A program made the position numbers and the translations under genes. A model generated the notes under the pieces. That model had not been told where the DNA came from and did no database searches. It worked only from the letters and a program-made list of their open reading frames with translations. 64,000 nucleotides of DNA from Paraspadella gotoi (Eukaryota > Chaetognatha): NCBI GenBank assembly GCA_051294375.1, contig CM119265.1, positions 12,826,124-12,890,123 on the forward strand, in the 5' to 3' direction. This document shows positions 62,314-64,000 of the stretch, one piece after another. The first letter of the stretch is position 1, and each line of letters opens with the position of its first letter.

Positions 62314-62622
62314 TTTCGTTCCCAGAATGCCCTAAAGGTTAATTAAGACGACAAGCTGGAACTCTTTAAATACTTTTTAAATAACATTAATAAGTGCCAA
62401 TTAAAGTGGCTAATCTTGCTTGATGGCTAAGGTCGCTGTTCATTTGAAATCCATAATACAGAAACTGGTAGAGACTCAAATTGGTTCGAAACAAGAAACA
62501 AAATCCTACAGTGATTTTGGCGGAACATCTGCTGACAAAAACGACCCTGTAACTATGGCAATCGAAGACTCGGTCTGCTGATGATGACGCGTTCATAAGA
62601 AATATGTACACTAATACCCGCG
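62314..62622. promoter_or_regulatory. Divergent intergenic region, possible bidirectional promoter
   Basis: The 309 bp between the minus-strand start at 62313 and the plus-strand start at 62623 must hold both promoters if both starts are right. I see no TATA box or clear motif. Confidence 0.35.
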
Positions 62623-64000
62623 ATGGCAAGCTGTGACTCTCATTCCCAGGCTCAAGTTTCCGAAACTGACACGGAAGAACTCATTGAGGAAGTAGAAAAG
62701 GAGAAATCGCGCGTGAATGAAGAAAAGGTAAGAAGAACATACGGCGTAGAATAAATCCTCCTCGCGTTATTAATTTTTTATCTTTGCCTTGAAGATACGT
62801 CTTCCGCCCCTTTGTTTGCCTCCCTGTCCATCCATTGATGGAACCGACACTTTGTGCGGGTCCGCGGCTAGCCAGCGTTCGGTGGATACCGTCAGCGTCC
62901 TTGCGGCCCAATCGTACAATGAAAAAAATAACCAACTAGTTTGGATAGAGACCCGACCCTCAGACGCAGAAGAGAAAAGAACCGCCTCCATGAGTGCCAC
63001 GGAGCCACTGCAACAAGAGGACACACCCAGATTGCTGGAACGCGTCAAAGCCATCGTCACTCCACAAATAACAGTAAGGTTTAAAAAAAAAATAATAAAT
63101 GATAGTCTCGCATTTATTAATATCTTAACGTCAGGTCCCTGCGGGGATATCAACAACGAAAAACGACACCTTACGTTTTAATACTAAATTGGCGAAAGAC
63201 GTTCGAATATTGGAAAAAAATACAGGGGAGCAGGCGGCGAGACACTGGATTCAAGCCCACTTTCCTTCCGAAGAAAGAATGGAACTTGATCGTGGAATTA
63301 GCCAGACAAAGTCTAAGAAAAACATTGTTTCGCCCTCTTCCTACGGGGTTCTTAAATCCCACTCTGCTCCGAATTCTCCCTCAAAGTCCGTGACGTTTGC
63401 CAAAAAATTATCAACTGCAAAGCCAGCCATCGTCGCTGTTACAAAACCTAATAATTCGGAACGATTCCAAAATTATAGTAAAACGAATGAAGAATTCTAT
63501 ATGAATCAAACGACCGGCGAGGTCGCCGAAAAAGAATGCAATCAAAGACCATCACTACATCAACTGAAACGACCTGATTTAGCTTTTCCAATGAACTTTG
63601 CTGACGATTTTGGCGGGAATTTGCTACATTTTGAAGATTTGGAAGAGAGTATTTCGTCAATACATATTGCAACGCCGTTATCCTCTATCGTTGGCCCTAC
63701 AAAGCGACAAGGAGACTCTGGGATGGAAAGTGCGTCATCAGCAAGAGTCAAGAAATCAACGTTTGGTACAGGTAAACTGGATATTTTTGTTTAATTAATT
63801 AATAATCAGTAATGATCTTAATCTTAATATTTTGACTATGTTGACGTAATTTCAAGCGTCGATTTCTGAAATTTTCAGATGCTGTCGCGAAAACGGATTT
63901 GGAAGTAAAGCTTTTGAGCGAATCCACCGACCGTGACGCTGGAGATTCCATCCTCGATGACCTTTCCGACGCCAATGACGTCTCGGTCGCTTTTTCTGAT
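62623..64000 (+). CDS. Largely disordered protein with PP1-type docking motif, 3' end beyond window
   Basis: Exons 62623-62727, 62795-63073, 63135-63771 and 63879 to the window end join by GT..AG with matching phases. The ATG at 62623 opens a Glu-rich N-terminus (TEELIEEVEKEKSRVNEEK) that could be a short coiled coil. The rest is Ser/Thr/Lys/Glu-rich and predicted by composition to be mostly disordered. One more conserved-looking part is KLAKDVRILEKNTGEQAARH with WIQAHFPSEER (residues about 146-176). Residues 212-216 read KSVTF, an RVxF-type protein phosphatase 1 docking motif, after a SAPNSPS segment that looks like a phosphorylation site. Function unknown; the PP1 link is inferred from a short motif. 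The last exon is open and acidic (DDLSDANDVS) at the window edge. Confidence 0.7.

Overview
This is eukaryotic, animal-type DNA. The clearest genes are split by short introns of about 50 to 1,150 bp with GT..AG ends. One of them encodes a sestrin, an animal family. I cannot fix the phylum from the sequence; an invertebrate is most likely. There are no bacterial operons, rRNA genes or CRISPR arrays.

The window has two halves. Positions 1 to about 37,000 are mostly non-coding and dominated by simple sequence: (CT)n/(GA)n tracts up to 110 bp, CGA/GAC runs, GGAA-type polypurine, and minisatellites at 2742, 3543 and 23245. A block of about 4.7 kb (7917-12650) is repeated at 13577-18250, and part of it occurs a third time at 12650-13551. 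Two gaps of exactly 25 N (9358-9382 and 13552-13576) lie in or next to these blocks. The copies differ mainly by small indels, which suggests assembly or gap-filling trouble rather than three real copies. GC-richer islands carry promoter-like sites (RFX X-boxes, E-boxes, a palindromic E2F site, YY1-like motifs), but I found no convincing long coding exon there.

Positions 37,000 to 64,000 hold the genes. A MATH-BTB protein of 831 residues lies on + (38144-41153, five coding exons). A casein kinase 1 of the gamma-like type, 376 residues in eleven exons, lies on - (50592-46587). A sestrin of 623 residues lies on + (54946-56880). A small membrane-protein gene lies on - (62313 down to 61467, with further membrane exons down to 60551). 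An unrecognised, largely disordered protein with a PP1-type docking motif starts on + at 62623, is divergently paired with the membrane gene, and runs off the window end. The exon chains of the MATH-BTB, kinase and sestrin genes and of the gene at 62623 were joined by hand, and their splice phases agree throughout.

The gene half also carries interspersed repeats seen at least twice in opposite orientation: a tRNA-related, hairpin-ended element (47250 and 57485), a family with a GTCC-rich edge (42600 and 52550), and a 36-bp motif (43334 and 58746). It also has a 76-bp hairpin and a perfect 40-bp palindrome. The genes look like ordinary cellular genes with no shared pathway visible. The most interesting protein-level points are in the sestrin, whose leucine-pocket tryptophan and two peroxidase-relay residues are replaced, and in the kinase, whose activation segment is very divergent.
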